Below are positions 48,158-59,740 of a stretch of 64,000 nt of DNA, one piece after another. The notes beneath the pieces are model-generated. The model was not told where the DNA came from. It was given only the letters and a program-made list of their open reading frames with translations, and did not search any database. The stretch covers positions 32,341,458-32,405,457 of the forward strand of contig OY987225.1 in NCBI GenBank assembly GCA_963920705.1. Direction: 5' to 3'. Position 1 is the first letter of the stretch. Each line of letters starts with the position of its first letter. Origin of the DNA: Odiellus spinosus. Lineage: Eukaryota; Arthropoda; Arachnida; Opiliones; Phalangiidae. The position numbers and the translations under genes were made by a program.

Positions 48158-48825
48158 TGTTTTACGTGATAGACGAATCAACTGCGCTTTTTAACTTAAT
48201 AGCATATAGAGATATATTAAAAATAATATTCAATATTATTTATTGTGGACCAAATACAGTGAGACTTAAAAAAATGACGAATGACGTTAATTAGTTATTC
48301 TTTAATATTAAAATGATTAATTTAATTAACTTATATTTAATTCATGGTTTTAAAACCTCAAAAACTTTAATATTTTTTATGTTAACCGCTTTGAAATGGA
48401 ATATTTGAAATTAGGATTAATCGTTTATCTGGTTTTAGCTAGGCATTATTTATGAACTGCCCCTAATACTCTGTAAAATCAGGGAAAGGTGGGTGTGGAG
48501 GTGTAAAAGGAGTTTAACCCCATCTCCCAGTCGAAGTGAAGAGAGCTTAAAACGTTTAAAGTTTACACGTGTATATCTTTGTACCGGAGGATTTACCAGT
48601 TAGGCCCGGGCGCCGAGAAGGGCGTGTTAGGGAATCCTGAGAGTATTTACTCGTAATCTGCCTCTCTATGCATTATGGAAATCTGCCTCAAACGCTCCTT
48701 AATCCCCTACGCACCCCCAAACCTGGATATAAACTCTTTCAGGGCGACGAAATAGGTCATCCAGCACCGTTTAAGAATACAATTTACAATAATACTCGTG
48801 ATACCCTCGCTACGTTTTAAGCCTT
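48158..48825. other. No gene seen
   Basis: AT-rich DNA with no recognised feature. Confidence 0.45.
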
Positions 48826-48892
48826 AAAGTAGACACGCAACCTATATGACTTGAATCGAACCTTGTAAAATTTAATTTTATTTGTCTACTTT
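48826..48892. repeat. Inverted AAAGTAGACA / TGTCTACTTT at the satellite edge
   Basis: AAAGTAGACA (48826-48835) is the exact inverse of the satellite start TGTCTACTTT (48883-48892). The left flank also resembles 17818-17858. Confidence 0.7.
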
Positions 48893-50420
48893 CTAATTGT
48901 GCCATCGGTTTAAACTTAGGAGGTCGCGGAGAAAAGTTAATGCCATTTGCATTTTGATACAAGTCTCATTTTTGGACTTTTGCTCGATTTCCATTGATTG
49001 GCGAAACAACTTTAATGAGTGGCGAAACAATATTTTATGATCTTAAAATAATATACGGAATGTCTACTTTCTAATGGTGCAATCAGTTTTTACGTAGGAG
49101 CTAGAGAAAAAAAGTTAAGGCCATTTTCATTTAGATACAGGGCTCATTTTTGGACTTTTGCTCGATTTCCATCGAGTGGCGAAACAACTTTAATGAGTGG
49201 CGAAACAATATTTTATGATCTTAAAATAATATACGGAATGTCTACTTTCTAATGGTGCAATCAGTTTTTACGTAGGAGCTAGAGAAAAAAAGTTAAGGCC
49301 ATTTGCATTTAGATACAGGGCTCATTTTTGGACTTTTGCTCGATATCCATCGAGTGGCGAAACAACTTTAATGAGTGGCGAAGCAATATTTTATGATCTT
49401 AAAATAATATACGAAATGTCTACTTCCTAATGGTGCAATCGGTTTATGCCTGCGAGCTAGAGAAGAAAAGTTAATGCCATTTGCATTTTGATACAGGGCT
49501 CATTTTTGGACTTTTGCTCGATTTCCATTGAGTGACGAAACAACTTTAATGAGTGGCGAAACAATATTTTATGATCTTAAAATAATATACGGAATGTCTA
49601 CTTTCTAATGGTGCAATCAGTTTTTACGTAGGAGCTAGAGAAAAAAAGTTAAGGCCATTTGCATTTAGATACAGGGCTCATTTTTGGACTTTTGCTCTAT
49701 TTCCATCGAGTGGCGAAACAACTTTAATGAGTGGCGAAGCAATATTTTATGATCTTAAAATAATATACGGGATGTCTACTTTCTAACGGTGCTATCAGTT
49801 TATGCCTAGGAGCTAGAGAAAAAAAGTTAAGGCCATTTGCATTTAGATACAGGGCTCATTTTTTTACTTTTGCTCGATTTCCATCGAGTGGCGAAACAAC
49901 TTTAATGAGTGGCGAAGCAATATTTTATGATCTTAAAATAATATACGGAATGTCTACTTTCTAATGGTGCAATCAGTTTATGCCTAGGAGCTAGAGAAGA
50001 AAAGTTAATGCCATTTGCATTTAGATACAAGTCTCATTTTTGGACTTTTGCTCTATTTCCATCGAGTGGCGAAACAACTTTAATGAGTGGCGAAACAATA
50101 TTTTATGATCTTAAAATAATATACGGAATGTCTACTTTCTAATGGCGCAATCGGTTTTTACCTAGAAGCTCGAGAAGAAAAGTTAATGCCATTTGCATTT
50201 TGGTACAAGGCTCATTTTTGGACTTTCGCTCGATTTCCATCGAGTGGCGAAACAACTTTAATGAGTGGCGAAACAATATTTTATGATCTTAAAATAATAT
50301 ACGGAATGTCTACTTTCTAATGGTGCAATCAGTTTTTACGTAGGAGCTAGAGAAAAAAAGTTAAGGCCATTTGCATTTAGATACAGGGCTCATTTTTGGA
50401 CTTTGCTCGATTTCTATCGA
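48883..50420 (+). repeat. 178-bp satellite, about 8.6 copies
   Basis: TGTCTACTTTCTAATGGTGC starts units at 48883, 49061, 49239, 49417, 49595, 49773, 49951, 50129 and 50307, each 178 bp apart. Each unit carries GAGTGGCGAAACAA twice and TTTTATGATCTTAAAATAAT once. Two sub-types differ at TTTTTACGTAGGAGC and TTTATGCCTAGGAGC. The first copy is the most diverged. Confidence 0.97.
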
Positions 50421-51345
50421 GTTATAGAGCACTATTGATAATACGAACGAGACTTCGTTGCGAGATATTAAAATCCGATTTCTTTAATGAAAAGTTATCC
50501 AAGAATTCTCAGTCTCGTTTTCTCAAAGCGCGCTATGTAGAGGCTTTCTTGCTCGTCAGACGTAGCGACCTCATTCTAGACAGGCGGTACCAGGCCGATT
50601 CTCCAACCTCTTCCTTAGTCCTTAATCCTTAGCTTCTTAATTTTAGTCTTTCGCCGTGCAGGAAAAATATAATTATTCGACTGTCCGACTTGAGAAATGA
50701 TTTTCATTTTGTATATATACTCTCCCCATCGTCTAGCTTCATCTCGCTATTTTCCACCGTTAAAATTCCTCCGACCCACCATCCATGGTCCGGAGAAAAT
50801 TCCCAGCACGCTCAGGATATTAGCTTTTAAAGGTGCGGGTGAAAAGGAAAGTTAATTACTTTTAAACCTCTTGGTTAATTAGTGTCGATTGAAGACAAAT
50901 TACGAGTACAGTGAGGCTGTCACGCATTTTCGGAAATTTCGTTAAAAATCTTTTCCTATCCGCCCGGAAATCAAGGTAGTTTGGGATTAAATATACGTGA
51001 CTTCCTTCCATCCCTTTGACCCCCGTGACGTAATGTCACTTCTTTTGAAGGTTGGATACTAGTATAGTTTTATTTTCCACCCTCCCTTCAAAGGAGAGAG
51101 AAATAATTTTAGTAACTAGGATTTTTAAATTAAACCTTCTAAAGTAAGCCACCTATTTTTGAATTCTATTCAGCCTTGTTCCTCGCGTAGACTTAATTTA
51201 GTATGAACTTTGGTTTACTCTCGACTCAGGCAGAATCTTTAGTGTCTTTTGAAAATTATGACTCGTAAATTTTGAAACTATTAGTTTTATACATTGTTTT
51301 CTCTTCCATATATTCGAAATGATTATATGATTTTATCACATTTAG
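50421..51345. other. No gene; MITE C end fragment
   Basis: AGTGAGGCTGTCACGCATTT and CGGAAATTTCGTTAAAAATC at about 50910-50952 are the reverse of a MITE C end. The rest is unrecognised. Confidence 0.45.
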
Positions 51346-51804
51346 AGGGATACTAGAATCTGGTAACAAGTTATTTTTAATCGATTTTGGAAGGCTAAAT
51401 ATATACGTTAAAATCGTATAAAAACTCCCCAAAGTTTTCGCCTTTTGCAGTTAATTAATTAATTACCATAACTAAACGCACTAAGCCTAATTAAAAGGAT
51501 GGAAATATTCTTGAGAAAACTAAATTGGTGATGTCAGTGAAATTTCGTATGAAAATGGCGCGTGAAACAGTTTATAGGAAGGCTAGTGATTGAAAATTTT
51601 ACCAGCTTTTTAATTATTTCCTGGTAAAAAACAATTTATTTTAACGCGACCGCTGATTGGACGAGAATTAAATTGCAATAGGTGTTTAAGATCTAAATCT
51701 TAAAAAAAAAACCTTTTCTGATAGAATAACTACTTCAAAAATTAGTTGGGCATAATTTTGCATAAAGAATCAGAAAATCAAAAATATTTCATTTCAGTAT
51801 CCCT
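51346..51804. mobile_element. TTAA-type MITE family E, copy 2
   Basis: Ends AGGGATACTAGAATC and, inverted, ATTTCAGTATCCCT. The right flank is TTAA (51805-51808); the left flank is TTAG, one base off. No coding sequence. Confidence 0.6.
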
Positions 51805-51808
51805 TTAA

Positions 51809-53099
51809 GTCGATTAAAAATAATTAGTTTCTATCAGTCTATCCATTTAATGTTCATTTTAACGTTTGTTTTAGTATAACGATTTATCAAAATTGTATTA
51901 AATTCTAAACTTTTTTTATTTATATTTAATTTGGTCAAATGTTTCGAATATTTTCTTAACTTTTTGGATTAATTTTTTCCGAAACGAATTGAATTTTTAC
52001 TGTTTTCATTCCGGCGGTTTGGTATTAAAAATATTTCTTCTTGAAAGTTTGAATTAGTAACGAAGTTTAGAATTAAATTTTTGTTTTGATCTTTACTTTG
52101 TAAATATTAATGCGGTTTTATTTGGGTTTAGAATTTGAATTAAATTATACGCGCTGGGTTCCAAAAATTCCACTTCTTTCGAATAAATTTCTCGTATCAT
52201 TGATAAATAAATTAAGACGAATTTATTGACTTAAATTTTATCAGACATTATTTTAATTGCCGCCAATCACGTTCGAGCTACCAAGTACTCTTCGAAATTA
52301 AAGATAGTTTTTAAATAAATGGGAAAATAAAAAGCCAGGGCAGCACCGAAGGGTATCCCGTGACATGGCATCCTGCTTAACATGTTTTAAGACATTACAA
52401 GCATCATCATCTTGTAATTAATTAATTATCCAATAAAGATTCTATAGGCTTAGCCCCTTAGCTAGTTGTCGAAATTAATTTTTAATTAGCGAATCGTAAT
52501 TTTCAATTTAATCCCTTTCGGCGTCTATATCCCGAAACGATCGGGTTCGTTTAAGGATTCGGCAATCTTCGTATAGCCTCGGTTTTGAAGATTTAAAGCT
52601 ATTGTATAAATTCACGCGTAAATTAAAACATTTATCGAAATTTGGAATTGGTAAATTCGAGTCGTTTGACCTAAATCTGACATTTTGGAACCTTTAGTGA
52701 TACGTAAAACCCAATTATGGAATTATTACGCCCTGATGTCTTACCGGGAAGTGAGAGGGAAAATCACCTCGTTTAATTAAGATTTCGTAAAGAGGTCGGA
52801 AAACGGGTTCGAATAAATTTTTTTAATTATTAAATTAGTATCCGAAAGGACGTTATGGAGAGGGGAGATATCGGAGCGAGCGGTTTTATCCGGGAATTGA
52901 ATAAGGGAGATGTTTCTTGACAGGTTCCCCGGTGTTGTTTCTAGTCTAAACTGTCTAAAAGCGCGGGGATTAGCTCGGAGCGCCGAATCGGACATTGCAA
53001 TTTCTACCATATTCAATATATTTAGCGCCGAAGGTTTTCCCCATCTCTCTCTCCTATATCTCCTATTCGCTGTTATACAAGCGGATCTTTTGCCTAATT
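51809..53099. other. No supported gene
   Basis: AT-rich; overlapping frames at 52777-53101 on both strands are unrecognised. Confidence 0.45.
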
Positions 53100-53720
53100 A
53101 AGAGCGGGGCGCGAGCGAGATAGCGTAAACGTATACCAATCGGGCTACGTTATAGGCCAACACTGTTCCCACCAAATTCCCCCGGTCGCGAGAGAGATAG
53201 AAAGGCGACAACGCTCCAAGTTCGCCGCGCGCGCTGCCAAAGCGAGGATAATGGGAAGTGACAAGTACGACCTAATCTTTCCCGCCAAATTTTTTTTTTT
53301 ACTCGCTCAATCTATCCCCTCCCTCTTTCTCTCTCTGCCACTTTTCCCGCCTTTTCCGAGTTTAAGGCGCGAGACTGTTATTCACGCGGATTCTTTTTAC
53401 CCGCGCGCTCGCGCTAGAAATATAATTTTTGGCGGGAGAGATCTTTTTCCCCCCTCGAGCGAAATATTCCCGCGCGATTTTTCCCGCCTGATTCCTTAAT
53501 GAAGTTGAATGCAAATAACTCTCGCGCGTTTTCCCGCCCTTTTTTTTCTCCGCGTCTTTCTAAAAAAGCGCGAGATAAGAACCTCGTGCACTATGATGAA
53601 ATAGCGATGCCCCTTATATCACCATCTAACGAATTAATTGTACTAGAACTAGGCCTAACTTCTCCGAAATATTTTCCCGCGTATTTCTGCCAATCCCTCC
53701 TCCCCCACCCCGGTGGATAT
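53100..53720. promoter_or_regulatory. CG-rich block dense in TTTCCCGCC (E2F-like) motifs
   Basis: TTTCCCGCC or its reverse occurs at about 53278, 53343, 53431, 53479, 53530 and 53672, mixed with GCGCGC runs and pyrimidine tracts. The sites fit the E2F consensus TTTSSCGC. Two short plus-strand frames (53251-53499, 53499-53750) abut here but have no recognisable content. Confidence 0.35.
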
Positions 53721-53750
53721 TTCACGGGTCGTTTGGCGCCTAAATATTAA

Positions 53751-54229
53751 GGAACTCTTTTACGAGGATCTCTAAACCCCCTTAACACCCGGACGCTGTG
53801 TTTTTTTTAGGTTAGTAGTAGTCTTTTGGATGACGAGGGGAAAGAGGCTATCATAATCATACGCTATATTTATCTCAGTAATAAGATATATTTGGGGTGT
53901 CAAAATTGTTACATTACCAAGAAATATTCGCGCAATTACTAGAAATGTTATTTTTGGTATATAGTGGATGGATTAAGGATGTGTTGCAATATGTGTAATA
54001 ATAGGTGGGGTATCAAGTAAGAAGTTAGGCCTAAGTCGCTACCCCGTTCTAGGTTGGTCTCAAAGAAAAATGGTGATAACATGGATATCATAAAGATTAA
54101 ATCTAAATTATTTTAAAATAATATCAGGTACCCAATTTAAAACACTAAAAACTACTCAATCGTAAATAATTTAATTTCAAACTTTTTTCCACGCCAATAT
54201 TTTCTCTTTCGATCGCGTGGATGGCAAAT
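53751..54229. other. No gene seen
   Basis: No recognised feature. Confidence 0.45.
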
Positions 54230-54800
54230 TCTTGTAAGAATTCCGCGGTCCCGCGCTTTTTTTTTAATAATCCGGAACTTTTTAAACCCTGCTCTTCCTT
54301 TTTTTTTAAAGGAGGGATGAACGGTTAGCGGCGGAATGTAGACTGAATCTTATATAACTTCTATCTTCCCCTCTCTTTTTTGACCGAAATTTTTTAATTT
54401 GAAACAAATTTGACCATGTCAGCTAAAAAATAAGTTAAAAAAATACTTTGTAGGAAACCGCGCGAGCCACAGAAGCCCTGGAATTTTTTTTCCCGCGCTT
54501 GTGACTCAGCGTTTTATATCGCCGCGAGCCTAAAAAGCGCGGGAGAAAAAAGTCCGCGTGCAACGTCGGAAGAGAGCGCGAGCTACAGTTTTCGTTTAAC
54601 ATTTTAGACGCAATGAAACTATAATCTTGTAAAGTATTAAATTGGGTAAACGATTCGCTTCTTTCTTAGTTCCAACGTATTGATTCGTTATAGTTAAATA
54701 TTTCGGTTCTATCCCTATCACGCGCAACACCGTCGTAAACGAAACTTTACGCGGGAAAAAAGAGCGGGGAAAAACCGCGGGAAAAACGAGAAGTTCTCGA
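54230..54800. promoter_or_regulatory. Second CG-rich block with GCGGGAAAA motifs
   Basis: TTTTCCCGCGC near 54488, AGCGCGGGAGAAAAA near 54536, and ACGCGGGAAAAAAG, GCGGGGAAAAACC and GCGGGAAAAACG in a row at about 54750-54787. Same motif type as 53100-53720. Confidence 0.3.
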
Positions 54801-57535
54801 GGCGGTACTTAGGTAAAGCCTTCTAGTAACATTTAGTACCCGCGGTACATTTCGATATAAAAAAATACTTTTTTGAGGTCGGAAGCGATGGAAATAAAGA
54901 CGATACAGAAGTAATAAGAGAAAGTCTACGTCGTCTATAAAATGTAGAGTTTTATGACTTTTTTTCTACTTATTTTCTGCTATTTCCGAGTATCTAAGGG
55001 TTTTTTGAACGTTTTGGCCCCTATTTCTTTGTTGGTAAGTATATCAGTGTAGTACGTATTGTATAGTCTATAGGAAAACGTACGTATTTCTGGGGTTAAT
55101 AATGTTAGAAGATACGTGGTTAAGGATTTAAAGGGTTAAGTTTTTGCTGCTTTTTTTATATGGGTTAATTTTATTGCTGATTCTTCAAATTAAGTTTTAT
55201 TTTTTTTTCCTCGGGTTTAAGTGTGATCCCTTGTTATATTTGAAATTAGAACCAAATTGGAACTTTCTTAATATAGTTTTTATTTTCAGACAACAATACG
55301 TTGTTAGCTAGACGTAAATTTAATTTAAATTAAATTATTTGTGGAGAAATAGATACAATTTTGAACAATTTTAGATTTCAAAGTGTCCAAAAAATGGGAA
55401 TTTCTATCATTTTTCAAGCCCTTAAAATTAAAACGTAAGCTCACATCAATAAACATTTTTTTATAATTTGAGTGTGCCATTCAGAAAATACCAAAATTAA
55501 AAATTACTTTATTTTTCTTTAATATGCTAAATATTACTAAAAAAAATAATTGGCAAAATAATCCCTTAAATCAACCCTAAAATTAAATCACACTTCAAAT
55601 ACTCTTTCGTCTTTTAAAAAAAATTGATGGTAATTAAAAAAAAACTCAAAATTAATTACTCGACAAAATTTTTGATCGTTTTTTATATATAAAAGTCTCC
55701 TAGCTAGATTTCAAAGGATTAGTCTTATGAATAATATTATAATTTTAAATTAAATATAAATTAAATTAAATATGAGTTTTAAAGAAATTTTGTAAGGCTA
55801 TAACAATTTTTAAAAACTGAGGCTGTCTCCCAATTTGTTTTTAAATTGTTTAACGTACTATTAAAACGCCATATTCAAAATTTTATACCTCTGAGTTTTT
55901 AAGAAACTTCAAAAATGAAAATGACAAAAATATATGGGTAATATTTTCCCGATTATGACGTAGTCTATAATTAATTTCCTGAAATAATTTTCAAACGAAA
56001 GCTAGGACTTTCTGGAATAATTAGAATTCATTCTAATATTTTCGCTAGTCTTTCCCTTTAAAAATAAAATAAATTTACTCAATTAATAAATCCGAACTCT
56101 TTTTTTCTGAAAATATTTTTCCATTGAAAATATTTAAATTCGAGAAAGTCGTTGAATTTGCGAAATTCCCGCGGAGATGCTTGACTTCTTGGGAAATCCT
56201 TTTTAAGACTTTAATCCCGTTTCTTTTACGGTTTCGAAAAAATTAAAGCCAAGTTTTCTTTTGAAAGAAAGAAAGAAAAAAAAATATTCGCATTATATTG
56301 AAAGGGAGAGACGCCGGGAGTTGAAACTTCAGAGTTTTTGGAGGAAGAAAAAACACCTGTTGTTCTCGCTCAGCGAGAGATTCTATTTTACCTAGAACAC
56401 TCTCGTCTCGGATCCGTGACTTTATTTCGTAGGAAAAAAATCACTCTTAGCTTTCTAAACTAGCAAAACTAAGCATATACTTAAATTCAGGATGGGAAAA
56501 GTTGCGGTGAATTTAAACAATGTTTTAAATAATATAATTTTAAAATAGTTTTTCCTTCAAAAGAAAAATATTTTAACTTAAAGATAGAACAAACCTCCAT
56601 GATTCTATCACTTTAATTCCATAAAAGTAAAGTAATACTAATCTAAGCTGAACTCGAGAGTTCACGAGAGTTTGAACTCAATGCACGACGGTCAAAGCTG
56701 AACTCAGTGAACTCGGGTGTACAGCTAATTCAAGAGTGTCTGACTCCTCGGTAATTTTTACCAATAGATTTTTTTTGATCTAAGCTACCCTGTGTAAAGC
56801 CTATAGTATCTTCGTACGCTATGAAAATTCCGACTGTTTCTGAATAAAACGAGGGAGGGAGGAGTAGGAAGGGATAATTTTAAATCTCTTTTATTATTTT
56901 TTTTTTTCTTTTTTAAATAAGCTTCCAGACTTGATTCTATTCTTCCCCCTTTTTTTTTTTTTAAATAAATGCAAATTATTTTTAATTCAATGTAATTATT
57001 CTACTTTGGATAGGATAGGAATGGATAGGAATGAAAAAGGGAGGAAGGGGAAGGTAAATGACGTCGTTACGTAAAGAGTAGAAAAATCCAGGCCTTTTTA
57101 TTTCGCTGCCTTATCTCGAGAATGTATTGATTTCTATTTTCTAGTCTTGAAATTAAAGGCAACTTCGATGTACTGTGACGTAACTACTTCTATATTGTTA
57201 ATAATCTTGGAAAGGATTTAAATTCAAATATATTAATCGTTATATTTTATGGAAAGATAGGGTCTTTCCTAGGTTGTGACATATTCTATCTAGTGCTCGG
57301 AATCAGATATTTTATTTTCGGATTGTTTGAGATTAAAAAAATTCAGCTATTAAATTCAGATAATAGTTAAATGAATATTAAGTTTATTCCAAGAACGTTT
57401 TAAGCTTTAACTATTCAACAAATAGAAAATTCACCTTTATTAGAATTCGTGTGTGAAATATTTTAAATTCACAATTTAAATTCAAAGATAAATAAAATAA
57501 AACAATAAAACCAAGGTTTTAGGTTTAAATTTAAA
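54801..57535. other. No gene seen
   Basis: Long AT-rich stretch with homopolymer runs and no ORF above background, no tandem array and no recognisable repeat. Confidence 0.45.
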
Positions 57536-57872
57536 CAGAAGCCGATGAAACCCTCCTTTGAAGTCTATTACTCCCGGGTCTTGTCTACCCCTCTCTGTAT
57601 GGGATAGTTTCAAAAAGCGCGATTCGTACGCCTCCTAACGGTAGATATTTTCGGAGCGGGAGTTCATCGAGCGAATTTCTCTAGCAGCCTCGGAGTTCGT
57701 CAAAAAAACGTCGTCGTTTGTGGAGAGAGAGAATTTCCAATTTTCCGTAGACAGGGGGTACGAAGTAGGACCCCTCCGATCTGCTAAAATTGTGAATTTT
57801 ACGCATACAGAGAGGAGCGCTATATCGAACATTAGAGTAGTAGACTTCAAAGGAGGGTTTCATCTACTTCTG
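57536..57872 (+). mobile_element. Foldback MITE family F1, copy 3
   Basis: 337 bp with the same ends and orientation as 14591-14928 (CAGAAGCCGATGAAACCCTC ... GGTTTCATCTACTTCTG). No clean target duplication. The minus-strand frames at 57635-57863 are chance reading of its internal palindrome. Confidence 0.9.
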
Positions 57873-57898
57873 ATATAATTCAATACTTGGTATTAAAA

Positions 57899-58100
57899 AA
57901 ACAACCTTGGAACCAGCAAAAAGAGCCGTTAAAAATCACCTGTTTCTATTGAAGATGTTGCCTTTTTTCAAGATTGGGTTGAAGTATAGGATTATCTATA
58001 CTTTTCTCAACCTTGAAACCAACCAAAATAACCGTTAAATAGATCCGTTTTCTATGAAAGATGTTGCCTTTTTTTAAGACTGGGACGAAGTACAGTTTTA
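57899..58100 (-). repeat. 106-bp tandem dimer, reverse copy
   Basis: AGATGTTGCCTTTTTT starts at about 57953 and 58059, 106 bp apart. CTCAACCTTGAAACCAACC and CCGTTAA also repeat. Inverse of 12985-13165. Confidence 0.75.
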
Positions 58101-58119
58101 TAATACCAACTAGTAATAA

Positions 58120-58285
58120 AAGCCCTATCGATTTGGTATCGTCCCAATTGATCGACTTTTAAGTGATCGAAACCAGTTTTTTGGATTAAATGATCGAAAT
58201 ATTTAGGTTAGGTTAGGTTAGGTTAGGTTAGTTTTTTAACTCAATCGATCATATGAGATTCGATCATTTCGACCCAAATCATAGA
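58120..58285 (+). mobile_element. Second TTAGG-centred element (likely)
   Basis: GATCGA-containing motifs flank a TTAGG array on both sides: CAATTGATCGAC, GTGATCGAAACC and AATGATCGAAAT on the left, CAATCGATCAT and CGATCATTTCGACCC on the right. Layout matches 16101-16455, where the flanks contain TGGATCGAATT and GGTCGAAT. No target duplication is visible. Confidence 0.45.
58203..58231 (+). repeat. Interstitial (TTAGG)n array 2
   Basis: Five perfect TTAGG units plus TTAG: 29 nt, the same length and strand as array 1 at 16306-16334. Confidence 0.95.
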
Positions 58286-59052
58286 TTTAACCATTTTGAT
58301 TAATTTCCTAAATCAATTTTGGGATTTTTTTTTTTTTTTTTTTTTGAATATCTAAATTAAAGTTAATTCTGATTACAAATTATTTATGAGTTCCTGTTTA
58401 AATAGTTAAATTTTTAGAACTCTATTCATGTTACAATAAATAATTTAGACCATATAAATGAATTATACCATATGTAAATTATGATAAAGGATGTCTGTTT
58501 CTTTTAAGCCTAAAATACTGCAAAACATTCTTCAAAACCCATTGATATCGGGACTACACGCAAAATCTTTAGTATTTTATAAAGACAGGTCCATTAACCG
58601 ACGAATGTAGGAAAAAAAAAATCCCCACGAGAAAGACAAAGGAGCTTTATAGCCCGAGCTGAAATGACGAAACGAAAACGGAGAAAAATCGTCCCCTAAA
58701 AACCTTTCGTTTTTGGAATCAATCTTAGTTTTCAATACGATCAAAGTTAGAGCCATAAATCTATTTATAACGATATCGGATAAATATATAAAAAGGAAAG
58801 CTAGTTTCACACGTGTTGAAAATTCCCAACTGATACTAAGAAATATCTGGAGACAGAATTCCATTTGGAGTTGACAACGCCTGCAAAGTTACACTCCTAT
58901 CTAACTCTAAGAAACCAAATAATAGAGTATAAAAGCTATTCTAACTTCCGACTTTGTCAAATCTCAGCCTGATTTAAAGTATAGGTATACTTAGTGTTTG
59001 TGAAATTGTAGAAAGGACGCCTACGTATACGTGAAGGAATTTAGTTTCACTT
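58286..59052. other. No supported gene
   Basis: T21-22 run near 58327. A minus-strand 95-codon frame at 58577-58864 is hydrophobic in parts but unrecognised. Confidence 0.45.
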
Positions 59053-59287
59053 TAAAGGGAAGGTGAAGAGAAAATATTTTTTTATTTACTTTAACCTAAA
59101 TTAAAGGGATAATGAAACCTTTAAGCGGAAAATAGGCTTTGCTGGATTCATATAAGGGCTAGTTCCATGAATGAATGAATGAAAATATTTATAGTTTAAT
59201 ATTTGTTTTGTTAATTGACTTTTAATTGGTGGATTAGGACTATTTAAACGATAAGATATCACTTATTTTTTAGACTGCATTTTACCT
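59053..59287. mobile_element. TTAA-MITE family A, internally deleted, beside a second MITE end
   Basis: Element 59105-59287 is flanked by TTAA at 59101-59104 and 59288-59291, with AGGGATAATGAAACC at the left, TAGGCTTTGCTGGATTCAT inside and GACTGCATTTTACC at the right; the central palindrome is mostly lost. Another end, TTAAAGGGAAGGTGAAGAG, lies at about 59053. Confidence 0.65.
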
Positions 59288-59331
59288 TTAACATAATTCT
59301 ACTTTTTATATATTGAATAAAGGCTAGACAA

Positions 59332-59357
59332 GGTTTAACATTATGTATCAATCCGCG
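59332..59357 (+). repeat. Dispersed repeat R1
   Basis: GGTTTAACATTATGTATCAA then TCCGCG. Confidence 0.45.
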
Positions 59358-59580
59358 TAAGATTTTTTTCCCAGTACATCAATTTTACGTAAATAGATTG
59401 CTCTTTACAATCTTGACGTACACGTAAGGCTTACGCGAGCATCATTTGCCAAAACCTGTCTTTGTCTCCAAGCCCAAACGGAGACAAAAACAAAAAAAAA
59501 AAAAAGAAAGAAAATAAAATAAATATATACCTCATTAATAATTCTTGTTGGAAAAACGTGTTGTCCAAATGCGGTGAATC

Positions 59581-59740
59581 TTAATTTGAAGTCCGGAGGT
59601 TTTCAGACACTTCAAACTCTATAGGTCGACTCTTCTTTTTTTTTCCTCCCATCTTTTTCTTCTCTCCCTCTCTCTTTCGCATCTCTTCTGGATCCCTCCT
59701 CCTCTTGGGCTTCTCCGCAGCATCTTCCTTAGAGACGTCC
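59581..59740 (-). CDS. Possible lysine-rich terminal exon, function unknown
   Basis: On the minus strand a long pyrimidine tract ending CTATTTCTATATAG is followed by an open frame of 52 codons and TAA. It starts DVSKEDAAEKPKRRR, has a lysine/arginine/glutamate-rich middle and ends SRPIEFEVSENLRTSN. The acceptor is better than most in this window, and the ends of the peptide are not simple repeats. Against it: the strand is a TC-rich tract, which makes lysine/arginine codons in antisense by default; the phase needed (two bases carried in) does not fit Beat exon C; and no AATAAA follows closely. I do not recognise the protein. It could be the tail of an unseen minus-strand gene or chance. Confidence 0.22.

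Noticed and set aside
57635-57863. Two overlapping minus-strand frames
   Set aside because: They fall entirely inside MITE F1 copy 3, and the other copies do not keep them open.
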